DNA of 64,000 bases from Chlorocebus sabaeus (Eukaryota > Chordata > Mammalia > Primates > Cercopithecidae): assembly GCF_047675955.1 (NCBI RefSeq), contig NC_132904.1, positions 61,313,435 through 61,377,434 on the forward strand, read 5' to 3'. The notes beneath the pieces are model-generated. The model made no database searches and was not told the DNA's origin. It was given only the letters and a program-made list of their open reading frames with translations. Of this stretch, positions 21,665-34,500 are shown in pieces (positions within the stretch are counted from its first letter, which is position 1; each line of letters begins with the position of its first letter). Made by a program: the position numbers and the translations under genes.

Positions 21665-24600
21665 AAGGCTGTTCTTGTGGAATTGGCAAAGGGATATTTG
21701 GAAGCACATAGAGGGCTATGGTGAAAAAGGAAATATCTTACCCTGAAAACTAGAAAGAAGGTTTCTGAGAAACTACTCGGTGTTCTCTTAATTTGTCTCA
21801 CAGAGTTACATCTTTCCCTTCAAGAAGCCTTTCGCTAAGGCTGTTCTTGTGGAATTGGCAAAGGGATATTTGGAAGCCCATAGAGGGCTATGGTGAAAAA
21901 GGAAATATCTTCCGTGCAAAACTGGAAAGAAGCTTTCTGAGAAACTGCTCTGTGTTCTGTTAATTCATCTCACAGAGTTACATCTTTCCCTTAAAGAAAC
22001 CTTTCGCTAAGGCTGTTGTTCTGGAATTTGCAAAGGGATATTTGGAAGCCCATAGAGGGCTATGGTGAAAAAGGAAATATCTTCCGTTCAAAACTGGAAA
22101 GAAGCGTTCTGAGAAACTGCTCTGTGTTCTGTTAATTCATCTCACAGAGTTACATCTTTCCCTTCAAGAAACCTTTCGCTAAGGCTGTTGTTCTGGAATT
22201 TGCAAAGGGATATTTGGAAGCCCATAGAGGGCTATGGTGAAAAAGGAAATATCTTCCGTTCAAAACTGGAAAGAAGCTTTCTGAGAAACTGCTCTGTGTT
22301 CTGTTCATTCATCTCACAGAGTTACATCTTTCCCTTCAAGAAGCCTTTCGATAAGGCTGTTCTTGTGGAATTGGCAAAGGGATATTTGGAAGCCCATAGA
22401 GGGCTATAGTGAAAAAGGAAATATCTTCTGTTCAAAACTGGAAAGAAGCTTTCTGAGAAACTGCTCTGTGTTCTGTTAATTCATCTCAGAGTTACATCTT
22501 TCCCTCAAGAAGCCTTTCGCTAAGGCTGTTCTTGTGGAATTGGCAAACGGATATTTGGAAGACCATAGAGGGCTATGGTGAAAAAGGAAATATCTTCCGT
22601 TCAAAACTGGAAAGAAGCGTTCTGAGAAACTGCTCTGTGTTCAGTTAATTCATCACACAGAGTTACATCTTTACCTTCAAGAAGCCTTTCGCTAAGGCTG
22701 TTCTTGTGGAATTGGCAAAGGGATATTTGGAAGCCCATAGAGGGCTACGGTGAAAAAGGAAATATCTTCCGGTCAAAACTGGAAAGAAGCTTTGTGAGAA
22801 ACTGCTCTGTGTTCTGTTAATTCATCTCACAGAGTTACATCTTTCCCTTCAAGAAGCCTTTCGCTAAGGCTGTTCTTGTGGAATTGGCAAAGGGATATTT
22901 GGAAGCCCCTTGAGGGCTATGGTGAAAAAAGAAATATCTTCCGTTCAAAACTGGAAAGAAGTGTTCTGAGAAACTGCTCTGTGTTCTGTTAATTCATCTC
23001 ACACAGTTACATCTTTCCCTTCAAGAAGCATTGCGCTAAGTTTGTTCTTGTGGCATTGGCAAAGGAATATTTGGAAGCCCATAGAGGGCTATGGTGAAAA
23101 AGGAAATATCTTCCGTTCAAAACTGGAAAGAAGCTTTCTGAGAAACTGCTCTGTGTTCTGTTAGTTCATCTCACAGAGTTACATCTTTCCCTTCAAGAAG
23201 CCTTTCGCTAAGGCTGTTCTTGTGGAATTGGCAAAGGGATATTTGGTAGCCCATAGAAGGATATGGTGAAAAAGGAAATATCTTCCGTTGAAAACTGGAA
23301 AGAAGCCTTCTGAGAAACTGCTCTGTGTTCAGTTAATTAATCTCACAGAGTTACATCTTTACCTTCAACAAGCCTTTCGCTAAGACTGTTCTTGTGGAAT
23401 TGGCAAAGGGATATTTGGAAGCCCATAGAGGTCTACGGTGAAAAAGGAAATATCTTCCGTTCAAAACTGGAAAGAAGCGTTCTGAGAAACTGCTCTGTGT
23501 TCTGTTAATTCATCTCACAGAGTTACATCTTTCCCTTCAAGAAGCCTTTCGCTAAGGCTGTTCTTGTGGAAAATGCAAAGGGATATTTGGAAGCCCATAG
23601 AGGGCTATGGTGAAAAAAGAAATATCTTCCGTTCAAAACTGGAAAGAAGCGTTCTGAGAAACTGCTCTGTGTTCTGTTAATTCATCTCACAGAGTTACAT
23701 CTTTCCCTTCAAGAAGCCTTTCGCTAAGGCTGTTCTTGTGGCATTGGCAAAGGGATATTTGGAAGCCCATAGAGGGCTATGGTGAAAAAGGAAATATCTT
23801 CCGTTCAAAACTGGAAAGAAGCTTTCTGAGAAACTGCTCTGTGTTCTGTTAGTTCATCTCACAGAGTTACATCTTTCCCTTCAAGAAGCCTTTCGCTAAG
23901 ACTGTTCCTGTGGAATTCGCAAAGGGATATTTGGAAGCCCATAGAGGGCTATGGTGAAAAAGGAAATAATCTTACGGTCAAAACTGGAAAGAAGCTTTCT
24001 GTGAAACTGCTCTGTGTTCTCTTAATTTATCTCACAGAGTTACATCTTTCCCTTCAAGAAGCCTTTCGCTAAGGCTGTTCTTGTGGAATTGGCAAAGGGA
24101 TATTTGGAAGCCCATAGAGTGCTATGGTGAAAAAGGAAATATCTTCCGTTCAAAACTGGAAAGAAGCCTTCTGAGAAACTGCTCTGTGTTCTGTTAATTC
24201 ATCTCACAGAGTTACATCTTTACCTTCAAGAAGCCTTTCGCTAAGGCTGTTCTTGTGGCATTGGCAACGGGATATTTGGAAGCCCATAGAAGGCTACGGT
24301 GAAAAAGGAAATATCTTCCGTTCAAAACTGGAAAGAAACTTTGTGAGAAACTGCTCTGTGTTCTGTTAATTCATCTCACAGAGTTACATCTTTCCCTTCA
24401 AGAAAGCTTTCGCTAAGACTGTTCCTGTGGAATTGGCAAGGGCATATTTGGAAGCCCATAGAAGGCTATGGTGAAAAAGGAAATATCTTCCGTTCAAAAC
24501 TGGAAAGAAGCCTTCTGAGAAACTGCTCTGTGTTCTGTTAATTCATCTCACAGAGTTACATCTTTACCTTCAACAAGCCTTTCGCTAAGGCTGTTCTTGT

Positions 24601-25102
24601 GGAATTGGCAAAGGGATATTTGGAATCCCATAGAGGGCTATGGTGAAAAAGGAAATATCTTCTGTTCAAAACTGGAAAGAAGCTTTCTGAGAAACTCCTC
24701 TGTGTTCTGTTAATTCTTCTCACAGAGTTACATCTTTACCTTCAAGAAGCCTTTCGCTAAGGCTGTTCTTGTGGAATTGGCAAAGGGATATTTGGAAGCC
24801 CATAGAGGCCTATGGTGAAAAAGGAAATATCGTAAGTTCAAAACTGGAAAGAAGCGTTCTGAGAAACTGCTCTGTGTTCTGTTAATTCATCTCACAGAGT
24901 TATATCTTTCCCTTCAAGAAGCCTTATGCTAAGGCTGTTCTTTTGGCATTGGCAAAGGGATATTTGGAAGCCCATAGAGGGCTATGGTGAAAAAGGAAAT
25001 ATCTTCCGTTCAAAACTGGAAAGAAGCTTTCTGAGAAACTGCTCTGTGTTCTGTTAGTTCATCTCACAGAGTTACATCTTTCCCTGCAAGAAGCCTTTCG
25101 CT
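21665..25102 (+). repeat. HOR-like unit 4 (20 monomers) with alternative Y monomers
   Basis: Begins with a marker monomer variant (TTACCCTGAAAACTAG, GAAACTACTCGGTG). The order is m1-m7, then four monomers absent from units 0-3 (Y1-Y4, 22866-23553), m27-m32, an m33/m35 hybrid (24587-24758), m36 and m37. The Y monomers carry GCATTGCGCTAAGTTTG, GGCAAAGGAATATTTGG, CATAGAAGGATATGG and TTCAGTTAATTAATC. A two-base loss occurs near 22487 (CATCTCAGAG instead of CATCTCACAGAG). The Y set recurs in units 5 and 7, so unit 4 belongs to a second family of units. No gene is seen. Confidence 0.78.
22866..23553 (+). repeat. Y1-Y4 monomer block, first copy
   Basis: Four consecutive monomers whose diagnostic bases do not occur in units 0-3. 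Y1 has GAAGCCCCTTGAGG, GAAGTGTTCTG and CTCACACAGTT. Y2 has TAAGTTTGTTC and AAAGGAATATT. Y3 has CATAGAAGGATATGG, CCGTTGAAAACTGG and TTCAGTTAATTAATC. Y4 has CATAGAGGTCTACGG. Related blocks lie at 25619-26305 and 51580-52267. They mark a second unit type within the same array. Confidence 0.75.
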
Positions 25103-28100
25103 AAGGCTGTTCTTGTGGAATTGGCAAAGGGATATTTGGAAGCACATAGAGGGCTATGGTGAAAAAGGAAATATCTTACGGTGAAAACTAGAAAGAAGGT
25201 TTCTGAGAAACTACTCGGTGTTCTCTTAATTTGTCTCACAGAGTTACATCTTTCCCTTCAAGAAGCCTTTCGCTAAGGCTGTTCTTGTGGAATTGGCAAA
25301 GGGATATTTGGAAGCCCATAGAGGGCTATGGTGAAAAAGGAAATATCTTCCGTGCAAAACTGGAAAGAAGCTTTCTGAGAAACTGCTCTGTGTTCTGTTA
25401 ATTCATCTCACAGAGTTACATCTTTCCCTTCAAGAAACCTTTCGCTAAGGCTGTTGTTCTGGAATTTGCAAAGGGATATTTGGAAGCCCATAGAGGGCTA
25501 TGGTGAAAAAGGAAATATCTTCCGTTCAAAACTGGAAAGAAGCTTTCTGAGAAACTGCTCTGTGTTCTGTTAGTTCATCTCACACAGTTACATCTTTCCC
25601 TTCAAGAAGCAGTGCGCTAAGTTTGTTCTTGTGGCATTGGCAAAGGAATATTTGGAAGCCCATAGAGGGCTATGGTGAAAAAAGAAATATCTTCCGTTCA
25701 AAACTGGAAAGAAGTGTTCTGAGAAACTGCTCTGTGTTCTGTTAATTCATCTCACACAGTTACATCTTTCCCTTCAAGAAGCATTGCGCTAAGTTTGTTC
25801 TTGTGGCATTGGCAAAGGAATATTTGGAAGCCCATAGAGGGCTATGGTGAAAAAGGAAATATCTTCCGTTCAAAACTGGAAAGAAGCTTTCTGAGAAACT
25901 GCTCTGTGTTCTGTTAGTTCATCTCACAGAGTTACATCTTTCCCTTCAAGAAGCCTTTCGCTAAGGCTGTTCTTGTGGAATTGGCAAAGGGATATTTGGA
26001 AGCCCATAGAAGGATATGGTGAAAAAGGAAATATCTTCCGTTGAAAACTGGAAAGAAGCCTTCTGAGAAACTGCTCTGTGTTCAGTTAATTAATCTCACA
26101 GAGTTACATCTTTACCTTCAACAAGCCTTTCGCTAAGGCTGTTCTTGTGGAATTGGCAAAGGGATATTTGGAACCCATAGAGGTCTACGGTGAAAAAGGA
26201 AATATCTTCCGTTCAAAACTGGAAAGAAGCTTTCTGAGAAACTGCTCTGTGTTCTGTTAATTCATCTCACAAAGTTACATCTTTCCCTTCAAGAAGCCTT
26301 TCGCTAAGGCTGTTCTTGTGGAATTGGCAAAGGGATATTTGGAAGCCCATAGAGGGCTATGGTGAAAAAAGAAATATCTTCCGTTCAAAACTGGAAAGAA
26401 GCGTTCTGAGAAACTGCTCTGTGTTCTGTTAATTCATCTCACAGAGTTACATCTTTCCCTTCAAGAAGCCTTTCGCTAAGGCTGTTCTTGTGGCATTGGC
26501 AAAGGGATATTTGGAAGCCCATAGAGGGCTATGGTGAAAAAGGAAATATCTTCCGTTCAAAACTGGAAAGAAGCTTTTTGAGAAACTGCTGTGTGTTCTG
26601 TTAGTTCATCTCACAGAGTTACATCTTTCCCTTCAAGAAGCTTTTCGCTACGACTCTTCTTGTGGAATTGGCAAAGGGATATTTGGAAGCCCATAGAGGG
26701 CTATGGTGAAAAAGGAAATATCTTCCGTTCAAAAATGGAAAGAAGCGTTCTGAGAAACTGCTCTGTGTTCTGTTAATTCATCTCACAGAGTTACATCTTT
26801 CCCTTCAGGAAGCTTTTCTCTAAGGCTGTTCTTGTGGCATTGGCAAAGGGATATTTGGAAGCCCATAGAGGGCTATGGTGAAAAAGGAAATATCTTCCGT
26901 TCAAAACTGGAAAGAAGCTTTCTGAGAAACTGCTCTGTGTTCTGTTAGTTCATCTCACAGAGTTACATCTTTCCCTTCAAGAAGCCTTTCGCTAAGGCTG
27001 TTCTTGTGGAATTGGCAAAGGGATATTTGGAAGCCCATAGAAGGATATGGTGAAAAAGGAAATATCTTCCGTTCAAAACTGGAAAGAAGCCTTCTGAGAA
27101 ACTGCTCTGTGTTCAGTTAATTCATCTCACAGAGTTACATCTTTCCCTTCAAGAAGCCTTTTGATAAGGCTGTTCTTGTGGAATTGGCAAAGGGATATTG
27201 GGAGGCCCATAGAGGGCTATAGTGAAAAAGGAAATATCTTCTGTTCAAAACTGGAAAGAAGCTTTGTGAGAAACTGCTCTGTGTTCTGTTAATTCATCTC
27301 ACAGAGTTACATCTTTCCCTTCAAGAAGCCTTTCGCTAAGGCTGTTCTTGTGGAATTGGCAAAGGGATATTTGGAAGCCCACAGAGGGCTATGTTGAAAA
27401 AGGAAATATCTTCCGTTCAAAACAGGAAAGAAGCTTTCTGAGAAACTGCTCTGTGTTCTGTTAGTTCATCTCACAGAGTTACATCTTTCCCTTCAAGAAG
27501 CCTTTCCCTAAGACTGTTCTTGTGGAATTGGCAAAAGGATATTTGGAAGCCCTTAGAGGGCTATGGTGAAAAAGGAAATAATCTTACGGTCAAAACTGGA
27601 AAGAAGCTTTCTGTGAAACTGCTCTGTGTTCTCTTAATTTATCTCACAGAGTTACATCTTTCCCTTCAAGAAGCCTTTCGCTAAGACTGTTCTTGTGGAA
27701 TTGGCAAGGGGATATTTGGAAGCCCATAGAAGGTTATGTTGAAAAAGGAAATATCTTCCGTTCAAAACTGGAAAGAAGCCTTCTGAGAAACTGCTCTGTG
27801 TTCTGTTAATTCATCTCACAGAGTTACATCTTTACCTTCAACAAGCCTTTCGCTAAGGCTGTTCTTGTGGAATTGGCAAAGGGATATTTGGAAGCCCATA
27901 GAAGTCTACGGTGAAAAAGGAAATATCTTACGGTCAAAACTGGAAAGAAGCTTTCTGAGAAACTGCTCTGTGTTCTGTTAATTCATCTCACAGAGTTACA
28001 TCTTTCCCTTCAAGAAGCCTTTCGCTAAGGCTGTTCTTGTGTAATTGGCAAAGGGATATTAGGAAGCCCATAGAGGGCTATGGTGAAAAAGGAAATATCT

Positions 28101-31100
28101 TCCGTTCAAAACTGGGAAGAAGCGTTCTGAGAAACTGCTCTGTGTTCTGTTAATTCATCTCACAGAGTTACATCTTTCCCTTCAAGAATCCTTTGGCTAA
28201 GGCTGTTCTTGTGGCATTGGCAAAGGGATATTTGGAAGCCCATAGAGGGCTATGGTGAAAAAGGAAATATCTTTCGTTCAAAACTGGAAAGAAGCGTTCT
28301 GAGAAACTGCTCTGTGTTCTGTTAATTCATCTCACAGAGTTATATCTTACACTTCAAGAAGCCTTACGATAAGGCTGTTCTTTTGGCATTGGCAAAGGGA
28401 TATTTGGAAGCCCATAGAGGGCTATGGTGAAAAAGGAAATATCTTCCGTTCAAAACTGGAAACAAGCTTTCTGAGAAACTGCTCTGTGTTCTGTTAGTTC
28501 ATCTCACAGAGTTACATCTTTCCCTTCAAGAAGCCTTTCGCTAAGACTGTTCTTGTGGAATTGGCAAAGGGATATTTGGAAGCACATGGAGGGTTATGGT
28601 GAAAAAGGAAATATCTTACGGTCAAAACTAGAAAGAAGGTTTCTGAGAAACTGCTCTGTGTTCTCTTAATTTATCTCACAGAGTTACATCTTTCCCTTCA
28701 AGAAGCCTTTCGCTAAGGCTGTTCCTGTGGAATTGGCAAAGGGATATTTGGAAGCCCATAGAGGGCTATGGTGAAAAAGGAAATATCTTCCGTTCAAAAC
28801 TGGAAAGAAGCTTTCTGAGAAACTGCTCTGTGTTCTGTTAATTCATCTCACAGAGTTACATCTTTCCCTTCAAGAAACCTTTCGCTAAGGCTGTTGTTCT
28901 GGAAATGGCAAAGGGATATTTGGAGGCCCATAGAGGGCTATTGTGAAAAAGGAAATATCTTCCGTTCCAAACTGGAAAGAAGCTTTCTGAGAAACTGCTC
29001 TGTGTTCTGTTAATTCATCTCACAGAGTTACATCTTTCCCTTCAAGAAACCTTTCGCTAAGGCTGTTGTTCTGGAATTTGCAAAGGGATATTTGGAAGCC
29101 CATAGAGGGCTATGGTGAAAAAGGAAATATCTTCCGTTCAAAACTGGAAAGAAGCTTTCTGAGAAACTGCTCTGTGTTCTGTTAATTCATCTCACAGAGT
29201 TACATCTTTCCATTGAAGAAACCTTTCGCTAAGGCTGTTGTTCTGGAATTGGCAAAGGGATATTTGGAAGCCCATAGAGGTCTACGGTGAAAAAAGAATT
29301 ATCTTCCGTGCAAAACAGGAAAGAAGCGTTCTGAGAAACTGCTCTGTGTTCTGTTAATTCATCTCACAGAGTTACATCTTTCCCTTCAAGAAGACTTTCG
29401 CTAAGGCTGTTCTTGTGGAATTGGCAAAGGGATATTTGGAAGCCCATAGAAGTCTATGGTGAAAAAGAAATACCTTCTGTTCAAAACTGGAAAGAAGCCT
29501 TCTGTGAAACTGCTCTGTGTTCTGTTAATTCATCTCACAGAGTTACATCTTTACCTTCAACAAGCCTTTCCCTACGGCTGTTCTTGTGGAATTGGCAAAG
29601 GGATATTTGGAAGCCCATAGAGGGCTATGGTGAAAAAGGAAATATCTTCCGTTCAAAACTGGAAAGAAGCTTTTAGAGAATCTGCTCTGTGTTCTGTTAG
29701 TTCATCTCACAGAGTTACATCTTTCCCTTCAAGAAGCCTTGCACTAAGGCTGTTCTTGTGGAATTGGCAAAGGGATATTTGGAACCCCTAGAGGGCTATG
29801 GTGAAAAAGGAAATATCTTCCGTTCAAAACTGGAAAGACGGTTTCTGAGAAACTGCTCTGTGTTCTCTTAATTTATCTCACAGAGTTACATCTTTCCCTT
29901 CAAGAAGCCTTTCGCTAAGGCTGTTCTTGTGGAATTTGCAAAGGGATATTTGGAAGCCTATAGAGGTCTATGGTGAAAAAGGAAATATCTTCCGTTCAAA
30001 ACTGGAAAGAAGCTTTCTGAGAAACTGCTCTGTGTTCTGTTAATTCATCTCACAGAGTTACATCTTTCCCTTCAAGAAGCCTTTCGCTAAGGCTGTTCTT
30101 GTGGAATTGGCAAAGGGATATTTGGAATCCCCTAGAGGGCTATGGTGAAAAAGGAAATATCTTCCGTTCAAAACTGGAGAGAAGCGTTCTGAGAAACTGC
30201 TCTGTGTTCTGTTAATTCATCTCACAGAGTTACATCTTTACCTTCAAGAAGCCTTTCGCTAAGGCTGTTCTTGTGGCATTGGCAAAGGGATATTTGGAAG
30301 CCCATAGAGGGCTATGGTGAAAAAGGAAATATCTTCCGTTCAAAACTGGAAAGAAGCTTTCTGAGAAACTGCTCTGTGTTCTGTTAGTTCATCTCACAGA
30401 GTTACATCTTTCCCTTCAAGAAGCCTTTCGATAAGACTGTTCCTGTGGAATTCGCAAAGGGATATTTGGAAGCCCATAGAGGGTTATGGTGAAAAAGGAA
30501 ATAATCTTACGGTCAAAACTGGAAAGAAGCTTTCTGTGAAACTGCTCTGTGTTCTCTTAATTTATCTCACAGAGTTACATCTTTCCCTTCAAGAAGCCTT
30601 TCGCTAAGGCTGTTCTTGTGGAATTGGCAAAGGGATATTTGGAAGCCCATAGAGTGCTATGGTGAAAAAGGAAATATCTTCCGTTCAAAACTGGAAAGAA
30701 GCCTTCTGAGAAACTGCTCTGTGTTCTGTTAATTCATCTCACAGAGTTAAATCTTTACCTTCAACAAGTCTTTCGCTAAGGCTGTTCTTGTGGCATTGGC
30801 AACGGGATATTTGGAAGCCCATAGAAGGCTACGGTGAAAAAGGAAATATCTTCCGTTCAAAACTGGAAAGAAGCTTTGTGAGAAACTGCTCTGTGTTCTG
30901 TTAATTCATCTCACAGAGTTACATCTTTCCCTTCAAGAAAGCTTTCGCTAAGACTGTTCTTGTGGAATTGGCAAGGGCATATTTGGAAGCTCATAGAAGG
31001 CTATGGTGAAAAAGGAAATATCTTCCGTTCAAAACTGGAAAGAAGCCTTCTGAGAAACTGCTCTGTGTTCTGTTAATTCATCTCACAGAGTTACATCTTT

Positions 31101-31521
31101 ACCTTCAACAAGCCTTTCGCTAAGGCTGTTCTTGTGAAATTGGCAAAGGGATATTTGGAAGCCCATAGAAGGCTACAGTGAAAAAGGAAATATCTTACGG
31201 TCTAAAATGGAAAGAAGCTTTCTGAGAAACTGCTCTGTGTTCTGTTAATTCTTCTCACAGAGTTACATCTTTCCCTTCAAGAAGCCTTTCGCTAAGGCTG
31301 TTCTTGTGTAATTGGCAAAGGGATATTTGGAAGCCCATAGAGGGCTATGGTGAAAAAGGAAATATCTTCCGTTCAAAACTGGAAAGAAGCGTTCTGAGAA
31401 ACTGCTCTGTGTTCTGTTAATTCATCTCACAGAGTTACATCTTTCCCTTCAAGAAGCCTTTCGCTAAGGCTGTTCTTGTGGCATTGGCAAAGGGATATTT
31501 GGAATCCCATAGAGGGCTATA
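25103..31521 (+). repeat. HOR-like unit 5, left part (about 37 monomers, rearranged)
   Basis: Starts with m1-m2 and an m3 fused to a Y-type end, then the Y block (25619-26305). Next come several monomers not present in units 0-3 (GAAGCTTTTTGAG near 26571, TTCAGGAAGCTTTTCTC near 26805, ATATTGGGAGGCCC near 27187, CCCACAGAGGGCTATGTTG near 27377). From about 27338 it resumes the 37-mer order with m8-, m9- and m11-like monomers, then m12-m24, X1 joined to m28, and m29-m35. Close relatives of this arrangement occur at 51122-57380. No gene is seen. Confidence 0.7.
25619..26305 (+). repeat. Y monomer block, second copy with a local one-monomer duplication
   Basis: AAGTTTGTTC occurs at 25619 and again exactly one monomer later at 25791; unit 4 has it once (23038) and unit 7 once (51752). 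Both flanking junctions carry the rare CTCACACAGTT, and the first has AGCAGTGCGC where the others have AGCATTGCGC. This is a single-monomer tandem duplication with a later change. Y4 here is 171 bp because GGAACCCATAG has lost one base. Confidence 0.72.
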
Positions 31522-34500
31522 GTGAAAAAGGAAATATCTTCTGTTCAAAACTGGAAAGAAGCTTTCTGAGAAACTCTTCTGTGTTCTGTTAATTCATCTC
31601 ACAGAGTTACATCTTTCCCTTCAAGAAGACTTTCGCTAAGGCTGTTCTTGTGGAATTGGCAAAGGGATATTTGGAAGCCCATAGAAGGCTATGGTGAAAA
31701 AGAAATACCTTCTGTTCAAACCTGGAAAGAAGCCTTCTGTGAAACTGCTCTGTGTTCTGTTAATTCGTCTCACAGAGTTACATCTTTACCTTCAACAAGC
31801 CTTTCCCTAAGGCTGTTCTTGTGGAATTGGCAAAGGGATATTTGGAAGCCCATAGAGGGCTATGGTGAAAAAGGAAATATCTTCCGTTCAAAACTGGAAA
31901 GAAGCTTTTAGAGAATCTGCTCTGTGTTCTGTTAGTTCATCTCACAGAGTTACATCTTTCCCTTCAAGAAGCCTTGCACTAAGGCTGTTCTTGTGGAATT
32001 GGCAAAGGGATATTTGGAACCCCTAGAGGGCTATGGTGAAAAAGGAAATATCTTCCGTTCAAAACTGGAAAGACGGTTTCTGAGAAACTGCTCTGTGTTC
32101 TCTTAATTTATCTCACAGAGTTACATCTTTCCCTTCAAGAAGCCTTTCGCTAAGGCTGTTCTTGTGGAATTTGCAAAGGGATATTTGGAAGCCTATAGAG
32201 GTCTACGGTGAAAAAGGAAATATCTTCCGTTCAAAACTCGAAAGAAGCTTTCTGAGAAACTGCTCTGTGTTCTGTTAATTCATCTCACAGAGTTACATCT
32301 TTCCCTTCAAGAAGCCTTTCGCTAAGGCTGTTCTTGTGGAATTGGCAAAGGGAAATTTGGAATCCCCTAGAGGGCTATGGTGAAAAAGGAAATATCTTCC
32401 GTTCACAACTGGAAAGAAGCGTTCTGAGAAACTGCTCTGTGTTCTGTTAATTCATCTCACAGAGTTACATCTTTACCTTCAACAAGCCTTTCGCTAATGC
32501 TGTTCTTGTGGCATTGGCAAAGGGATATTTGGGAGCCCATAGAGGGCTACGGTGAAAAAGGAAATATCTTCCGTTCAAAACTGGAAAGAAGCTTTCTGAG
32601 AAACTGCTCTGTGTTCTGTTAATTCATCTCACAGAGTTACATCTTTCCCTTCAAGAAGCCTTTTGAAAAGGCTGTTCTTGTGGAATTGGCAAAGGGATAT
32701 TTGGAGGCCCATAGAGGGCTATAGTGAAAAAGGAAATATCTTCTGTTCAAAACTGGAAAGAAGCTTTGTGAGAAACTGCTCTGTGTTCTGTTAATTCATC
32801 TCACAGAGTTACATCTTTCCCTTCAAGAAGCCTTTCGCTAAGGCTGTTCTTGTGGAATTGGCAAAGGGATATTTGGAAGCCCATAGAGGGCTATGGTGAA
32901 AAAAGAAATATCTTCCGTTCAAAACTGGAAAGAAGCGTTCTGAGAAACTGCTCTGTGTTCTGTTAATTCATCTCACAGAGTTACATCTTTCCCTTCAAGA
33001 AGCCTTTCGCTAAGGCTGTTCTTGTGGCATTGGCAAAGGGATATTTGGAAGCCCATAGAGGGCTATGGTGAAAAAGGAAATATCTTCTGTTCAAAACTGG
33101 AAAGAAGCTTTCTGAGAAACTGCTCTGTGTTCTGTTAGTTCATCTCACAGAGTTACATCTTTCCCTTCAAGAAGCCTTTCGATAAGACTGTTCTTGTGGA
33201 ATTCGCAAAGGGATATTTGGAAGCCCATAGAGGGCTATGGTGAAAAAGGAAATAATCTTACGGTCAAAACTGGAAAGAAGCTTTCTGTGAAACTGCTCTG
33301 TGTTCTCTTAATTTATCTCACAGAGTTACATCTTTCCCTTCAAGAAGCCTTTCGCTAAGGCTGTTCTTGTGGAATTGGTAAAGGGATATTTGGAAGCCCA
33401 TAGAGTGCTATGGTGAAAAAGGAAATATCTTCCGTTCAAAACTGGAAAGAAGCCTTCTGAGAAACTGCTCTGTGTTCTGTTAATTCATCTCACAGAGTTA
33501 AATCTTTACCTTCAACAAGTCTTTCGCTAAGGCTGTTCTTGTGGCATTGGCAACGGGATATTTGGAAGCCCATAGAAGGCTACGGTGAAAAAGGAAATAT
33601 CTTCCGTTCAAAACTGGAAAGAAGCTTTGTGAGAAACTGCTCTGTGTTCTGTTAATTCATCTCACAGAGTTACATCTTTCCCTTCAAGAAAGCTTTCGCT
33701 AAGACTGTTCTTGTGGAATTGGCAAGGGCATATTTGGAAGCTCATAGAAGGCTATGGTGAAAAAGGAAATATCTTCCGTTCAAAACTGGAAAGAAGCCTT
33801 CTGAGAAACTGCTCTGTGTTCTGTTAATTCATCTCACAGAGTTACATCTTTACCTTCAACAAGCCTTTCGCTAAGGCTGTTCTTGTGGAATTGGCAAAGG
33901 GATATTTGGAAGCCCATAGAAGGCTACAGTGAAAAAGGAAATATCTTACGGTCAAAAATGGAAAGAAGCTTTCTGAGAAACTGCTCTGTGTTCTGTTAAT
34001 TCATCTCACAGAGTTACATCTTTCCCTTCAAGAAGCCTTTCGCTAAGGCTGTTCTTGTGGCATTGGCAAAGGGATATTTGGAAGCCCATAGAGGGCTATG
34101 GTGAAAAAGGAAATATCTTCTGTTCAAAACTGGAAAGAAGCTTTCTGAGAAACTCCTCTGTGTTCTGTTAATTCATCTCACAGAGTTACATCTTTCCCTT
34201 CAAGAAGACTTTCGCTAAGGCTGTTCTTGTGGAATTGGCAAAGGGATATTTGGAAGCCCATAGAAGGCTATGGTGAAAAAGAAATACCTTCTGTTCAAAC
34301 CTGGAAAGAAGCCTTCTGTGAAACTGCTCTGTGTTCTGTTAATTCGTCTCACAGAGTTACATCTTTACCTTCAACAAGCCTTTCCCTAAGGCTGTTCTTG
34401 TGGAATTGGCAAAGGGATATTTGGAAGCCCATAGAGGGCTATGGTGAAAAAGGAAATATCTTCCGTTCAAAACTGGAAAGAAGCTTTTAGAGAATCTGCT

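Noticed and set aside
21665..25102. Macaque/baboon-type dimeric (about 343-bp) alpha satellite
   Set aside because: No consistent alternation of two monomer classes; periods are 20-37 monomers with odd numbers allowed.
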